A stretch of 64,000 nt of DNA, taken from Rostratula benghalensis. Taxonomy: Eukaryota; Chordata; Aves; Charadriiformes; Rostratulidae. Location: assembly GCA_013399305.1 (NCBI GenBank), contig VXAI01000189.1, positions 264,713-328,712 on the forward strand, given 5' to 3'. The notes below the pieces were generated by a model. That model was not told the DNA's origin, searched no databases, and saw only the letters and a list, made by a program, of their open reading frames with translations. The translations under genes and the position numbers were made by a program. Below are positions 11,856 to 64,000 of the stretch, piece after piece (the stretch's first letter is position 1; every line of letters begins with the position of its first letter).

Positions 11856-14300
11856 GTGCAGGAGATGTTTATACTTAAAGGAAGAGCAAGTAATTTGATA
11901 GCATTGAGGCCCTCTGCTGAGGCAGGGCAGGTGGTCCTAGAGACCTCATGCTCCGTAAATATTTCCCAAGTAAGCTCGCTTTCCTCCCCAGCCAAGACCC
12001 ATGTCAAGCGTTGGCATTGCTCTGGCACCTGTACAGACAGCACAGCCTTTCTGCTAACCGGTGCATTAGTCTGTCCCATGACAGAGGTATTAAATACAGC
12101 GGGGCAGCAGCTGCCCTGCCAGCCTTGGCAAACAGGGCCATGGAGCTGGCAGCCCTGCTCCAAGAAGTCCTCCTTCAGCTCTGCGTTGCAGAGGCAGCCA
12201 CAAACCTCCCAGTGCTTCCACCTTGCAGGGTGTTTTCACCTGTGGAGAGGTGTTGCCAGGCTGCCTGCTGCAGGGGGAACACGTGTGGGGCTGGCATGGG
12301 GCTGCACACCCCCAGCCCTGCAGAACCCTCTGAATTTTACCATGGCAGCCAGGCAAAAATGATTAATGCCAGACTTCTGCCTTGAGGCTGGCATCAGCTG
12401 GAAGAATATCATATCTGGGCACAAAGTAGAGGAAGAAAAGAATTGGTTTTTTTTTCCCAGAATGATTTATCACCAGCTGTTTGAATCTGACCAGATGTCC
12501 GCAATGCTGGAAGCTGTCTTGATGAAACAGGATTTAATTGCTTAAAGAGGTACAAAACTTCTCACAACAGGCCATGTTTGCTAAATACAGGCCCAAGTTA
12601 GGAGCTGCGAGGTACAACCTTTAGCTGCACGGCTGAACAAACCCACCTATGTGTATGTGTAGCCTGAGAAGATCCCTCCTTCTTGCCCATTACTCAAAAA
12701 AGCCTCTGATGTGAGACAAATAAAGCATTTCAGGACACAGAAGGAAGGAAAAAAAAAAGGTGACCACAATTCTGTAGGTTACTAGGCAGTAGGAGTTCCT
12801 AGGAATTTGCCTTGCCTTAGTATATTATATTTACATCACAAGGCATCTGGGGGTCTGAAGTCCTGCAACACCCAGGGCACCAGCTCTACCATCCATGGGT
12901 ATACCTGAAGACCCCATTTTCTTCCTAGGAGAGGATCCAATGTCTGCTCCTGGAAAGGAGGAGCTTCTTTTTACCCAGGGCCTGGGAAGTAAGTCTCTTT
13001 TTTTAAAAAAACCCTAAGCCTCTGCAAGTGTTCATCTCAAGTGCTGGCTAGCCCTTGTTATGCCATCTGTGCTGAGGGCAGCCTGTCTCCTCCAGGGACC
13101 TCTTGGATGGGTACTGCAGCTTCTCTCCAGCCCTGTCTCTGGCCCAATCTCCATTTGCTTGTGTTTGGAGCCCATGGCTGGACTCTGGACCTGACACATT
13201 GCTTGCTTTGTCAGAGGCTGTTGATAGGCCCCATCACCAGCTCCTAGTTCTGCCCACCATGGTCCCTGTGGGATTGCACCCATTGGTGAAGGCATGGTCT
13301 GTGCTGGTATCTCTCTCGTTCCCAGCTCCCCCAGCTAACAGCTGAGGCCACTGCCAGCTGCCACACAGGGAAACCGGGCTGCTCGCAGGGACTTGGCCTT
13401 GGTGGCCACATCCCCTGGCACAGGCTGCAGCTGAGAGGCAGTACAAGGGAGTTGCTAAACTGAGGACCTACAACCCTCAGGGGAGCTCAAGATGGGCTGG
13501 AACCTGGGCACTGTCCCAGTCTTGCAGGATTCCCATACTGCAGGGGTTTAGATCCCCGTCAGCCATTTGGTGGTGGCCAAAAGGGAGCCTCAGCTAGAGG
13601 CTGCCATGCCTTTCTAGCTGGCTTGAGAGGGACCCCTCTCCCAACCATAATCTGTCGTCCATTTCAATTCTGCTGCCCTCAGCCACTAGTGGAGGCTGCC
13701 CTAGGGCACCTTTGCCTTGGAAGCAACCCAAAAAGCCTATAATCTGTCTCAAGGCTTGCAGAGCAGGGTGGAGTGGCTGAGTGGTTACATGATCCAATCT
13801 ATTACATCCCTCCTCAAGTCACTGGTACTTCATCCTCGGCTCTCAAAATACCAGCCAAATAGAGAAATTTTGTGATTTGGTGGCTAGAGCTAAGCACCAG
13901 CCCTACATCTGGTTCAGGAACTTGGGGCAAGCTACAGTCAGCACGTCTCAAACCCAGCCTCCGGCAGCTGGACATGTCTGTATTTGGCTGGTGATTGCTC
14001 CACATGTTTCTGACAGGTCCTGCTATAATTGGTGCCCCTCCACAGCCACTCTGAGGGACTGTAAGAGGCCACAACACCCCTCTGCAGTTGATGCTGTGGT
14101 GGGTATTTCCAAGCACTGAATCAGATCAGTAGAGCAGGAATCAACACGTGCTTGTGTTAAGCCCCAATGAGCAGAAAGCCTGTTTTCCAGAATACCTCTC
14201 CAGGTGGTGTCCACCGTCAAGGCAATTCTCTCTCTCTGCAGCATTGCTGTCCCCAGCTGGCAGAACAGGCTGCCTAATTCTCACCAAGAGAGAAAAGCAT
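11856..14300. other. GC-richer intergenic block with long overlapping frames
   Basis: This stretch is visibly richer in G and C than its flanks and holds the longest unassigned frames of the left region. They include 168 codons (11856-12362, plus), 145 codons (11948-12385, plus) and 126 codons (11783-12163, minus). They overlap in several frames, share no recognisable domain, and look like a by-product of fewer stop codons in GC-rich DNA. About 13875-13965 has a faint resemblance to a MIR-type SINE core (GGGGCAAGCTACAG...), too weak to call. Confidence 0.4.
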
Positions 14301-17300
14301 TGAAAATACCAAAAGCTGTCCAAACCCTCTAATGAAACGGTCTCAAAAAGCTTTCCAATTCATTAGCTGGAAGTGATTTTGTAACTTTGGTACCCTTCCC
14401 CCTAAACCAACTTCCCTTGGCAAGCGTGAAGGCCCTGGAAGGCTCTACCAGGCAGGAAGGATGGGCAACAGGCCCACAGCAGCAAACTCTTTAATGACTG
14501 GGTTGTTGTGCGAGTGACTGTCATCTGTGAGAGGAGGATGTTTTCCAGTTTGTCCTTGGCAGCCAAAGCTTTGCTGGAGGATAACCACATTGCGAATATG
14601 GGGAATTTCAAGAACTTTGGCTCATTTTGAGGGATGGGTGCTCTTGCAAAGGTCAGATGTGGATCTGGAAGCTCAAGGAGGTCTGAGAATCTCTAATCAG
14701 GAAAAGTAATGCCTTTAATTTCAAAGTACAGCTGGAGGTTTGTTTATGTACCGTCAAATACAGAGATTTCCCAAGCTCTGCTATTTATGGCCAGCGATGA
14801 TGAATGTCTATTGCACTTTTTTACTGTAATGCAAAGTTTTCATAGTACCTGTGTCTACCTAGTGAAATGCAAGATGAAAGGTAAAGTGTTCAAGAGCTGA
14901 AGCTTGGGTCCCTGTGAATGGCTTTAGGTCTACAGCTTTATGCCAGTTCTACATTTATGAAGAAAACACATTTTTCATATTGAGAAGCTTTAAAGTAAAA
15001 CTGAAAAGCAATTTCAGCAGCAGAATATTCATTATTAACCCTAAATAAGTGAAATTGGAAGTGCTTAACAGCTTAGCTAAGCTACTGAAATAGAAACCTG
15101 CACATATCTACTTTTTAAAGCTTGTTCTACTAACACAGGGCTTCCTGAAATGACACTGTTCCATTTTAAATCACCAGAAGACACTAAGTATTGTTTATCT
15201 GCTCCTGTTACAGCTCCAAAGGATAGTGATATGACTGTACTTTTCATTAATTTTTTTCCCCCAGAAGGAAACAACAGTCCATGCTACAGCACTTTGCTAC
15301 TTTCTGTCAAAACAACATGCACACCAGGAAACAGCCTAAAAAGCATAAAGCGGGATAAAAAACAGTTTTTTAGCAGTTAAACATTCTCATCTGAACTTCT
15401 GAAAAATTGCTTTAACTGGTGTATAACTAATACATAAATTCCTCTGTTACTTAGTGTGCTCGTGGTTGTTCAATGACTGCTAGGCGGCAAAGAGAACATT
15501 AATTTTTTCAGTTGCTCTTGTCTTCTGCCACTTTCAATGTCCCACGGGAGAACATATTTGATGGCATCACTGAAATGCAATGTACCTTAATGTTCATCTG
15601 ATCTTCTTCTGAGGAGATGTCAGAGGTTAAGTACAGCTCTTTGCACGGAAAGAAAAGCAGCGTGAAAATGGTGGCGCTAAGAACTAAATGGAATTACCAC
15701 CTATGCGTCCAGGTGCCCCTGCTGAATTAAGATATTTCACACAGCTCAATCCACAGCTGGTCTGCAGCTTCACTGCGTGCAATCTTACATTTCAAATACA
15801 ATCTGGTTTCTTAAAACCAGGAAATTCTGCCTCTCCCCTCACTTTTCTGGAGGGATACTGCAAAGCAAGATGCTTTTTTTTTGAACCCATAGAGTGAATG
15901 TTTGTTCATCCAGCCTCCTGAAGCACTGAAAGGGTCAGATCAAAATGAATACCACAAAATCTAGTCCTTTCTATTGCTTTTCTTCTGATTATTTCCCCTC
16001 TATTCTGACAGTGATGCCAAGCTGAAAATTATATTAAATACTAGGCCTAGTACTGCCCTGTGTAGTAGACAAATGTCTAATTTAGTGTTTCAGTTAGCTC
16101 TATCAGATACCTACCCAGTACTGGTGTTAGTTACAATAGCATGCATGCTCCCACTTTTTGAGGGATTCAAGAATATTGTCTCCTCCCTTTTTTTTTTTCC
16201 CCACAGAAGGCCTGAGAGGCACTCAAAGTAGTGCATATGTACACATTGCAATCTTCTGAGCAGCAGGCTAGAAATGTCACATTTGCAGAGACGTCACCCA
16301 TCCATGACCTCCAGCTCTTGTGCTGCATCTGCTGAGGAAGCGAGAAACCTTCAGTGAAAAAACACCACAAATTCACTCCTGCCATCCAGACTTCCAGCGT
16401 TAAACTTACCCTGACATGGGGTAAAGGCGGGAGCACCAGGTCTGTTCCTTGCCTGTTACTCCTGCTGGCAAGGCAGAGGGGTGTCTACAAAACAGAGATT
16501 CTCACTGACAGGTTATTGCTCAGCTTTGGTTTCCTGTGTTGAATTTGCAGCTAATCTTCCTATGGAAAATTAGGAGAAATGGCCAAGTCACAGTCCTTCT
16601 CCTAGTCCAGAATTTCAGTTAATTTCTTCAGGTGCTAGCAGCTGCTCCAGCTTCCACTGTAATCCCTTTGCCATGAATAAACTGAAGACATGAGCTTATT
16701 CAGAAATGGCTATTCAGGAAAAATGTTATCTTGAGGACACACCTTGGTTCTCTTCAGTGAGGTGAGAATTGGAAGGCTACTCCACTTCCCTCTTCCTGCA
16801 AGGGCAAGGGAAATAAAGAAAGCCAGAGGGATGTTTTTTTTTATTTTCCTGGCACGCAGTAATAGTGAGGGAGAAGTAATTAAAAGAACAGAGGGAGAAA
16901 TGGACAAAGTTGCCAAATTTGGCTGTTCAAACAGCAGGGCCTATCCAAATCCTGAGGGGTCTGCACAGAGAGGCAACTGCACAAAAGCTGTATGCTAAAG
17001 ATTTTCAAAGTGGAAGAGCTTGGAAGAAAATGGTGTGGCTGTTTATTAGCTGGGCTTCCAAGTCCCTCCCTTGGCCCTTCCCCTTAAATCCTTGGCTTGG
17101 AAAACCCCTCCACAGGACAGGCTGTCAGGAAGAGCCTATAAGCAGATCTTTAGGCAACCCTGAGGGGCTACCTCAGGGTAAAAATAAATAAATGACTTGA
17201 CAACACAGCTGTTTGAAAGCTGTTGCGTGCCATATCGAATCCAAAGCACTGCTGGTCGTGTTCCTGCCTTCTTAGAGACAGATGGCAAAGCACAGTCGGG

Positions 17301-18182
17301 TCAAGAAAATCCTGGTGAAACTGGAGAAGTCCTAGGTGCCAGAAACAGGTGTCCCCAAGCTCTGCTTCATGCGTCCTTTAGTTTTACATATCCCCAGACC
17401 AGCTGCCTGCCTTTCAGCCTTGGACCTTGGTGGTTATATTACTGGGGAGGGTGCAGCACTGACTAATGTCAGTATCCGTTTGTCTTTTGCAATGACTAAA
17501 AGCTAAATTAACTCAGATGCAAAGGAATTCAAGTATTTATTTCTGTGAAGAGTATGAAGACTCTCAGCTTTTAAAAATATTTCTGACCTTTTTCACGTAA
17601 GTCAACACTGATGCAAATGTATTCCCATGGGAGCAAAGACAACTAAGATACCTTTCATTAGCTGTGAAGATTATCGGAAGGAGCAGTATGTAAAAAGTTA
17701 ATTTATTTCCACTTAAAAACAGGTTTGGGTTCATGTAGCACAAGACTCTTGCAGGACTTAGGTTTCAGGTGTGATATTACATAAGACAGCAGAAATCTTT
17801 TTTGTTCTTTCCCCCCTCCTAAAATCAAATGATGCACAAAGGCCTGGGAGAGACGATGCTTCCTGGACTGCAGAGGGAATCAGCAGAACCCCCAGAGCAT
17901 GAGGGATACACAGACTGAATCTGGTACACATTTATTTTTAATTTTGTTGCTGTTTACAGCAGCCTACTCCTCTTTCAAATACCACTCGCTCCTCTTCCTG
18001 GGCTGAGACACTCCTTGCTTAGAGATAAAACTCATGAGCCTGGAGTTAAAATACAGGCCTTAGGGTTTAAGTATGAGCATAATGAGGAGCATGATTCCCT
18101 AAGAATATATCAATTTATCCAAAACCGAGAAGCAGCAGTGTTTTCTGAAGGGGCAACAAGACTAATAATAATTGGTAAAATA
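14301..18182. other. intergenic, 3' flank of PREP, no gene recognised
   Basis: AT-rich sequence with no recognised exon, RNA gene or transposon. By human synteny (PREP lies beside POPDC3/BVES) a neighbouring gene might be expected farther left, but I see no POPDC3-like coding sequence here. Confidence 0.45.
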
Positions 18183-18199
18183 TTTTTTTTTTTTTTTTT
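18183..18199. repeat. T17 homopolymer (A17 in the PREP sense)
   Basis: Seventeen T on the plus strand, about 1.1 kb downstream of the PREP stop codon. In the PREP transcript direction this is a poly(A) tract. It may cause internal oligo-dT priming, or be the tail of an unrecognised retrocopy. Confidence 0.85.
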
Positions 18200-18909
18200 C
18201 CCTCTGCAAAAATCTAACCCCAATTGCTGCAGTGCATCAAAGCCTAGACAGCTCATAGGCAAATACTCACATCTACTTGATAGTTCTACAGCCAAGATGG
18301 GAAGGACTTGAAATGGCAGTACAAATACTGTTTCTGTGTCAAATCATTAGGGAGTTGAACTACAAGCTCTTGTTCTTTTGCAACCAGATGCAGATTATAT
18401 ACCTATGTTCTGATTTTGGCTTGTTGGAGAACAAGGCATCAGGAAAAACGGAACTTGAACAATCTGGACAAAACTGTGGTTTTGTGGGTTTTTTTATTTT
18501 AATTTTGTTTTTTTATAAAACGGTGTCCGGTCTACTCTTCAGAAATAGTTAAAGAGCAGTCAAGTTTTTGAAGAGTACTTGTGTATTTTGACTGAGATTA
18601 CAATGAGAATCTAAGAATTCTTCAAGTTTTTTGGCCTTCAATTTTCTCTTCTGTGTGGGAATAAATGACAGAAGAGAAAACTGGTGACATTTTGAAGTCC
18701 CTTTGGAAAGAAAGAACAATTTAGCAACATCATTATTATAGACTGTAACACACTAATGAACAGTATGTAATATAAGATTTTTAATAATATTTAATTATCC
18801 AGATTACTGTCTCATTAGTATTTCATGGTTATCACTGAACACCTTCAATTTACATTCTTAAATAAGTTACCGTGTAAATAAAGTATGCTCAGAGTTCTTG
18901 TATGTGGAC

Positions 18910-19200
18910 AGTACTTACATTTAATTACAAATGATCTGGATTTGTCTAGAGGTGCAAAATACATTACAATTGTTTACATGAAATAAGCTCAACTAGCACT
19001 AAACTCTGGAACCTAAATGTTCACAACAGCACTGACAGTAGCTCAGCTATTCATTTGAACATGCTTTTCAAAACATACTTTGGAAGGCAGTAGAAAAGAA
19101 ATTCAAAGAAACACCAAAAGGAGGGAAGCACAGAATATCAAAACTCCATAGCAGGTTGGATCAATCAAATATTAAGCTGCAGTTCTTAAATGTAAGTACT
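18910..19200. repeat. 15-bp perfect inverted repeat in the PREP 3' UTR
   Basis: AGTACTTACATTTAA at 18910-18924 is the exact reverse complement of TTAAATGTAAGTACT at 19186-19200, with 261 bases between them. Both arms lie within 400 bases after the PREP stop. The distal arm in transcript order contains most of the candidate ATTAAA signal. Confidence 0.95.
18920..18925 (-). promoter_or_regulatory. PREP: candidate PREP poly(A) signal (ATTAAA)
   Basis: First canonical-variant hexamer downstream of the stop codon on the minus strand. It overlaps one arm of a 15-bp inverted repeat (18910-18924 with 19186-19200). Other ATTAAA hexamers lie at 18780-18785 and 18790-18795, and AATAAA at 18493-18498. 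Confidence 0.3.
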
Positions 19201-19279
19201 ACACCAAGTAGTAGTCTGGTTGGTTTAAAATGGTGTTAAAGCCCTTGTTTTCTAAAGGAGACAGTAATAAGCATTTTGC

Positions 19280-59835
<40,556 letters not shown>

Positions 59836-60666
59836 CTAAAGTTCTTCAGTTTATCTAAATACACACACCAAAATTTCTGACATGCACTGGATTTAACTCT
59901 TAAATATTTAGATGTCACCTGCCCTCTGAAAGAAAAAAGTGAACCCAAAAGTAAAGACCGATGTTCTTTGGAAGCGCACTACCTCTGCCACTTGAAGCTA
60001 ATCTATGCAGACACAGGGGAAAAAAGAATTGCTTAACCAAGATGCTTATGCATTTGGGGTGCTTAAAGAGCAATACTGTTCTTAAATATCACACATTTCA
60101 ATGCGAAACCCAAGCAAACATTTATCTTTGCCAATAATACTTACAGAGATGCATGAAAATCAAACCGATCATAATAATTTAGACTCAAGCTAAACTAATA
60201 AGAACAAGAAGACATGTGATCCCGTATTGCACATTAAAGTATAGAACCTAGAAGTTATTATTCATCTTGTTTTTATTGCCTAAGTATTCAGGAGGCTACT
60301 CTTGTAACCAATCTCTAGCGGGTGTAAGAGAAAGGCTATTCTGCAGTGACAGCTTCCTCAACACACGATGTTCAAAACCTCCCACGCTTATTCAAGATGC
60401 TAATGTTGCTAAACAGCATTTCTGGGACTATATGGCAGTAGGAACAGGATGCAGCTCAGTGAACTCAATCTGGCAAAAAGACCCAGGAACAAAGTGCTCT
60501 GCAGGGGTTCATTTCCTTTATGCCCCTCCTGGCAGTCCTGGGTCCCTCCAGAGCCGCCCACCTCAGCCGTGTAGGAACGAGAGCTTCGGCTTCACAGAAC
60601 CTTTCACACTCTCAGTTAGTTCCTCAGAAGAATTATGAGAGATATGTGATTGTTTTTGTGGAATGC

Positions 60667-60682
60667 TTTTTTTTTTTTTTTT
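60667..60682. repeat. T16 homopolymer
   Basis: Sixteen T on the plus strand within PREP intron 8. Confidence 0.9.
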
Positions 60683-62833
60683 AATTGGACTTTTGAAAAT
60701 TCACCTGTTTAAAAAAACCCCGACTGTCTGGGATGGCAATTTCACAAAAATCCCTGCAGCTCTACTGACCCTCTCACTTCAATCCCCATCTTTATATCCT
60801 GTGAAATATAGAAACTCTTCAGGGCTCCAGTCCACCCAGAACATATCATGCAACATATTCTCTCTTGTCTCCTAGGCCATTGGCTTTAGATCTTTCGCAA
60901 CAAATCTATTTAGTCATGCAGACAGGAAAAAGACTGAAAAATCTTCCTCTCTCTTAGTATTTCTGCCATTTAAGAAAGGGATTACCCTACTTTCAACAAA
61001 AGTATTTCAATTTCTCATTAATTCACAAATCTATTTGATTTGTTTTTATTTAAAACAAGACAAAGTACAAAAAAGGTTAAGGGTCAAGAAAAATATCTGG
61101 AAGTAGGGAATGAGGGACATTCATTCATCTGCAGGACTAGAAGAGGGAGTGATTCGTGTCCCCTTACAGTTAGGTATGTGCAAATTCTCTCCTGACAAGT
61201 CAGACTGGAAACCTAGATCATGGGTAAGGTACCACTAGCATTGGACACTGCCTTCTTGTATCTGCTGGAAGCAAAACCCAAACAGATGGAATCAAATGAC
61301 CAAGAAAAATCAGGCAGGAGTAACTGGGGCATGCTGTCATGTCAAAGTGGTACTGTGAGATGATGAGAAAAAAACATTAAAAACAAGCCAGAAGCAAGGC
61401 AAAATTGACTGAATTGCAGTTTTACACTATTTTACATTATTCACATTTTATCAGTTCTTTCCAGTTTCCCCAAAGTCCTATAAAACCAAATGATTTGAAT
61501 TCACAGAGTGGTACTGAAGAGAGTCTTATAAATGCGTCTTTGCCCATTCAGGTTCCAAAATGAAAGTTCAAAGTTGTATCATGTGCCACTTCCATTAAGG
61601 GTAACAGGCTCTTTCTGAATTGAAGGTCAAAACTCATTATTCTGTAACAATGACCTTCTTTAACAGACCATGCTTCCATATACAGTTCAAGTCTGTCATG
61701 ACCCCCTATAGCTTGAAGACCTTCAAAACCTAATAGCTTAATAGAGTCTTAATTTTCCTTTAAGCTTGCTCCTGAAGGACAACTGAAATTTAACACTGGT
61801 CTGACTTTCTAGCCATGTGAATCTATGTTACATAAGCACCAAAATAAAGCTTTACTACTCCTCTCTTCCCAAACATCACCACTGATTATGTTTTTACCTC
61901 CACAAAATGGATTACAGACACTCTCAGGTCAACCTCAAATGTATGTAATATATAGTTTTGTTTCAGCAAGCATACTACTTAAGCAATCTTTATTTTAAAA
62001 CTAAATTGTGATGACTCTCAATTCCTCACCAATCATTCAATGAAGCACTGCAGTTTAATGGATGTTTTCATTAAAAGTCAAAGTACATTATTACTTCAAC
62101 TTGCCTATTATGAAGGGATATTACTCTCTCATTAATAAGATTCAACTACCCAGGAGTAGGGCTGCTGGCTTACGTGGGGATTCCTGCAAACTGAACAACT
62201 TGCCTAGGAAGGAGCAATATTAGCTCTCCATCACCTCTTTGGTTTACAAGTGAGATGCTCTCAGCAAGGTGAGAATAACAGATGCGAAGATGATGCAAAA
62301 TGTTTATAAAACATTCCATGTGATTTAGGAATACAGCTTCTGTGTACAATACCTGTATTATAACTGGTTTTGGTGCATTGCAAACTGCCTCCAAAACTTA
62401 CAGTAATGTAAGCTACAAAGAAATGCAAAAATCAAAACAGAATAAAATTCTGAAGTGGATTTGAAAGAGCAGAAGGGGAAAAAAAAAAGGCACTAAGAAC
62501 CAACACATATATACACAGCAAGCTAAAAACAATGCTGAATTATTAACTAGAGCTATTTTTTGACTGCAGGCTACAAGCCGAGTCTCTGTTACCCCTATGC
62601 TCAGCACTGAGAACTGCATTCGAGCTAAGCATTCGAGAGCCCTCACTGTATATAGGGTCAGTTTATTTTCAGTTCATGTCAGTGAACACAATGAATACTA
62701 TTCTAACAGTTCCACCTAAATTTATGAACTGCTCTCCAGTATAATTACAATCCACCTATTTACAATACCCATCAGGCAAAGGACTGATTTTACTAAAAAA
62801 TTAACACATAGATGTTGCCTTCTCCAACCAGAG

Positions 62834-62864
62834 CTCTGATGTCGATGTGGCTTCGACATCAGAG
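62834..62864. repeat. 12-bp perfect inverted repeat (hairpin)
   Basis: CTCTGATGTCGA at 62834-62845 and its exact complement TCGACATCAGAG at 62853-62864 flank a 7-base loop. Each arm carries a CpG. Pairing stops immediately outside the arms. Confidence 0.95.
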
Positions 62865-64000
62865 AGAGATGGACACACTTGTGAGACACTTGTATGTACT
62901 GAAAGTAGGCAGGAAGAATTATCCTTGGTACTTCCCATTTCTCTCCAAAGAAGACAGTGACGACCTTACCACAGTTCTTCATTTACATTACCCCCAGTTC
63001 TTCAATAGCTAGATTTTGGGCTACAGGAACTATACTTCTTAACAAGGCCTAGAAAACTGAGCCTAACAATTTCTAGAAGTTCTAGTTCAACTTTTTAGAA
63101 ACTTGTATACTGCTACTTTGCAAAGTAGCTACATTCTTTTTATTTTGCCAGCTTTCATTAGTAGCAAAGGCATGCCACTAAATCAGCACCAGAAACATTG
63201 CTACCAACAACTTTTGAAATAGTTTCATGAGTCCTCACACCAACCATCTGTGCCACTAACCTTAATTACGTATGACAGACCTAGCTTTTCCTTTCTGCAG
63301 CAGTAGCTACATGTTAAGTGTCCAACTGTACAAACATGCTTTGACAGTTGCATGCTGAAATGCTGATGGAGAACACACTAAGCTAGAAGAGGTAGGTACC
63401 ATAAGCCTTCACCAGAAACTGCTGAGTTACTTGCTGAACAATGTGTTTGTGCATCCACTCAACAAATAATTAATATATTTTAATGTCAAAGGTCTAGCTG
63501 GCAAACAGATCTGGAAGGTCATTTTGGTTTCTTTGGCCATTACAGACAGCAACCATAAACTTGAGTGTCACAGCAAATTAACAGGTATTCATGGTGACAC
63601 CAATTAAAATGACCTGTTTACTCAAGGCTACTTATGGGTAGACTTGCAAGCAAAGCAGGAGCAATTTACAGAATAAAACATGAGTCATTCTGAAACATGT
63701 GAGTAAATGTTGATAAGCCCTTGTAACATATGAAAAAGCATATGTCTTCTCTCTGAGACACCATCCTCAGTGACAGCCTGCCATGTTGAAATTAATGGAA
63801 AAGCTCCAAGCAATTTCAACAAGACAAGAATTTTATACCCCACGTGCTCTCAGTATGAGACATACAAACAAGAGACAAGAGTATGGGGGAGGGTAAAGCT
63901 CTTCTGAAGCTGCAAACATCAGGAGTAACGCTTCCTTAAGGAACCTACAGGCTTTAGCCATCTGTGACTAATGCACGTTTTCCATGATAAACAAAGCCAC

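Larger units (their letters stand above)
18780..19279 (-). other. PREP: probable PREP 3' untranslated region
   Basis: Sequence directly downstream of the PREP stop codon at 19280-19282, read on the minus strand. Minus-strand ATTAAA hexamers lie at 18920-18925, 18790-18795 and 18780-18785. I saw no AATAAA before these. The first hexamer would give a 3' UTR of about 370 bases and the last two about 500. The left boundary given here is the farthest of these candidates and is inferred. Confidence 0.45.

Noticed and set aside
11856..12362. 168-codon plus-strand frame (longest in the left region)
   Set aside because: It overlaps other open frames on both strands in GC-rich DNA, has no recognisable domain or exon-like splice boundaries, and has no matching gene context.
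1..19279. Possible POPDC3 or BVES exons, expected neighbours from human synteny
   Set aside because: No coding stretch resembling a Popeye-domain protein was seen on either strand. The neighbour is probably farther left.
60267..60638. 123-codon plus-strand frame in intron 8
   Set aside because: Antisense to PREP, with no recognised family and a composition typical of random AT-moderate DNA.

Overview
The window looks like avian nuclear DNA. Its one recognisable gene is vertebrate prolyl endopeptidase (PREP, prolyl oligopeptidase), split into short exons with canonical GT-AG introns. The identifiable transposons are CR1 LINEs, including copies with the bird-type 3' end (GATGATCT...AGGTCC(C/T)TTCCA, then a short ATTC(T/C)(G/A)TGATT-like tail). 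There are no operons, no dense gene packing and no bacterial features. I cannot name the species.

Layout. Bases 1-19279 lie downstream of PREP: a (GGGAA)n microsatellite at the left edge, a worn CR1 relic (about 1.09-1.89 kb), a cluster of related short motifs (4.1-5.3 kb), simple repeats, a GC-richer block (about 11.9-14.3 kb) with only chance-looking reading frames, and the probable PREP 3' UTR just below 19280. Bases 19280-59750 hold the last seven coding exons of PREP on the minus strand. Bases 59751-64000 are part of the next intron upstream; the N-terminal exons and promoter lie beyond the right edge.

PREP. Translating and joining the seven exons gives residues that fit human numbering 339-710 with no gap or insertion. 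On that scale Ser554, Asp641 and His680 (catalytic triad) and Tyr473, Phe476, Asn555, Trp595, Tyr599 and Arg643 (oxyanion hole and substrate pocket) are all present at the expected positions. The window therefore encodes the end of the beta-propeller and almost the whole C-terminal alpha/beta-hydrolase part of an apparently functional cytosolic post-proline-cleaving peptidase.

Transposons. Seven CR1 pieces are visible. Four are bird-type (25.3, 40.5, 51.6 and 58.0 kb), all 5'-truncated and all on the plus strand, antisense to PREP. Three are much older: plus strand at 1.1 and 46.4 kb, minus strand at 22.7-24.2 kb. The copy at 58.0 kb keeps a reverse-transcriptase fragment with a changed catalytic motif and a stop codon.

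I found no new gene system. The most checkable oddities are a 15-bp perfect inverted repeat in the presumed PREP 3' UTR whose distal arm covers the candidate poly(A) signal, a 12-bp perfect hairpin in intron 8, and a G-quadruplex-prone microsatellite at the left edge.
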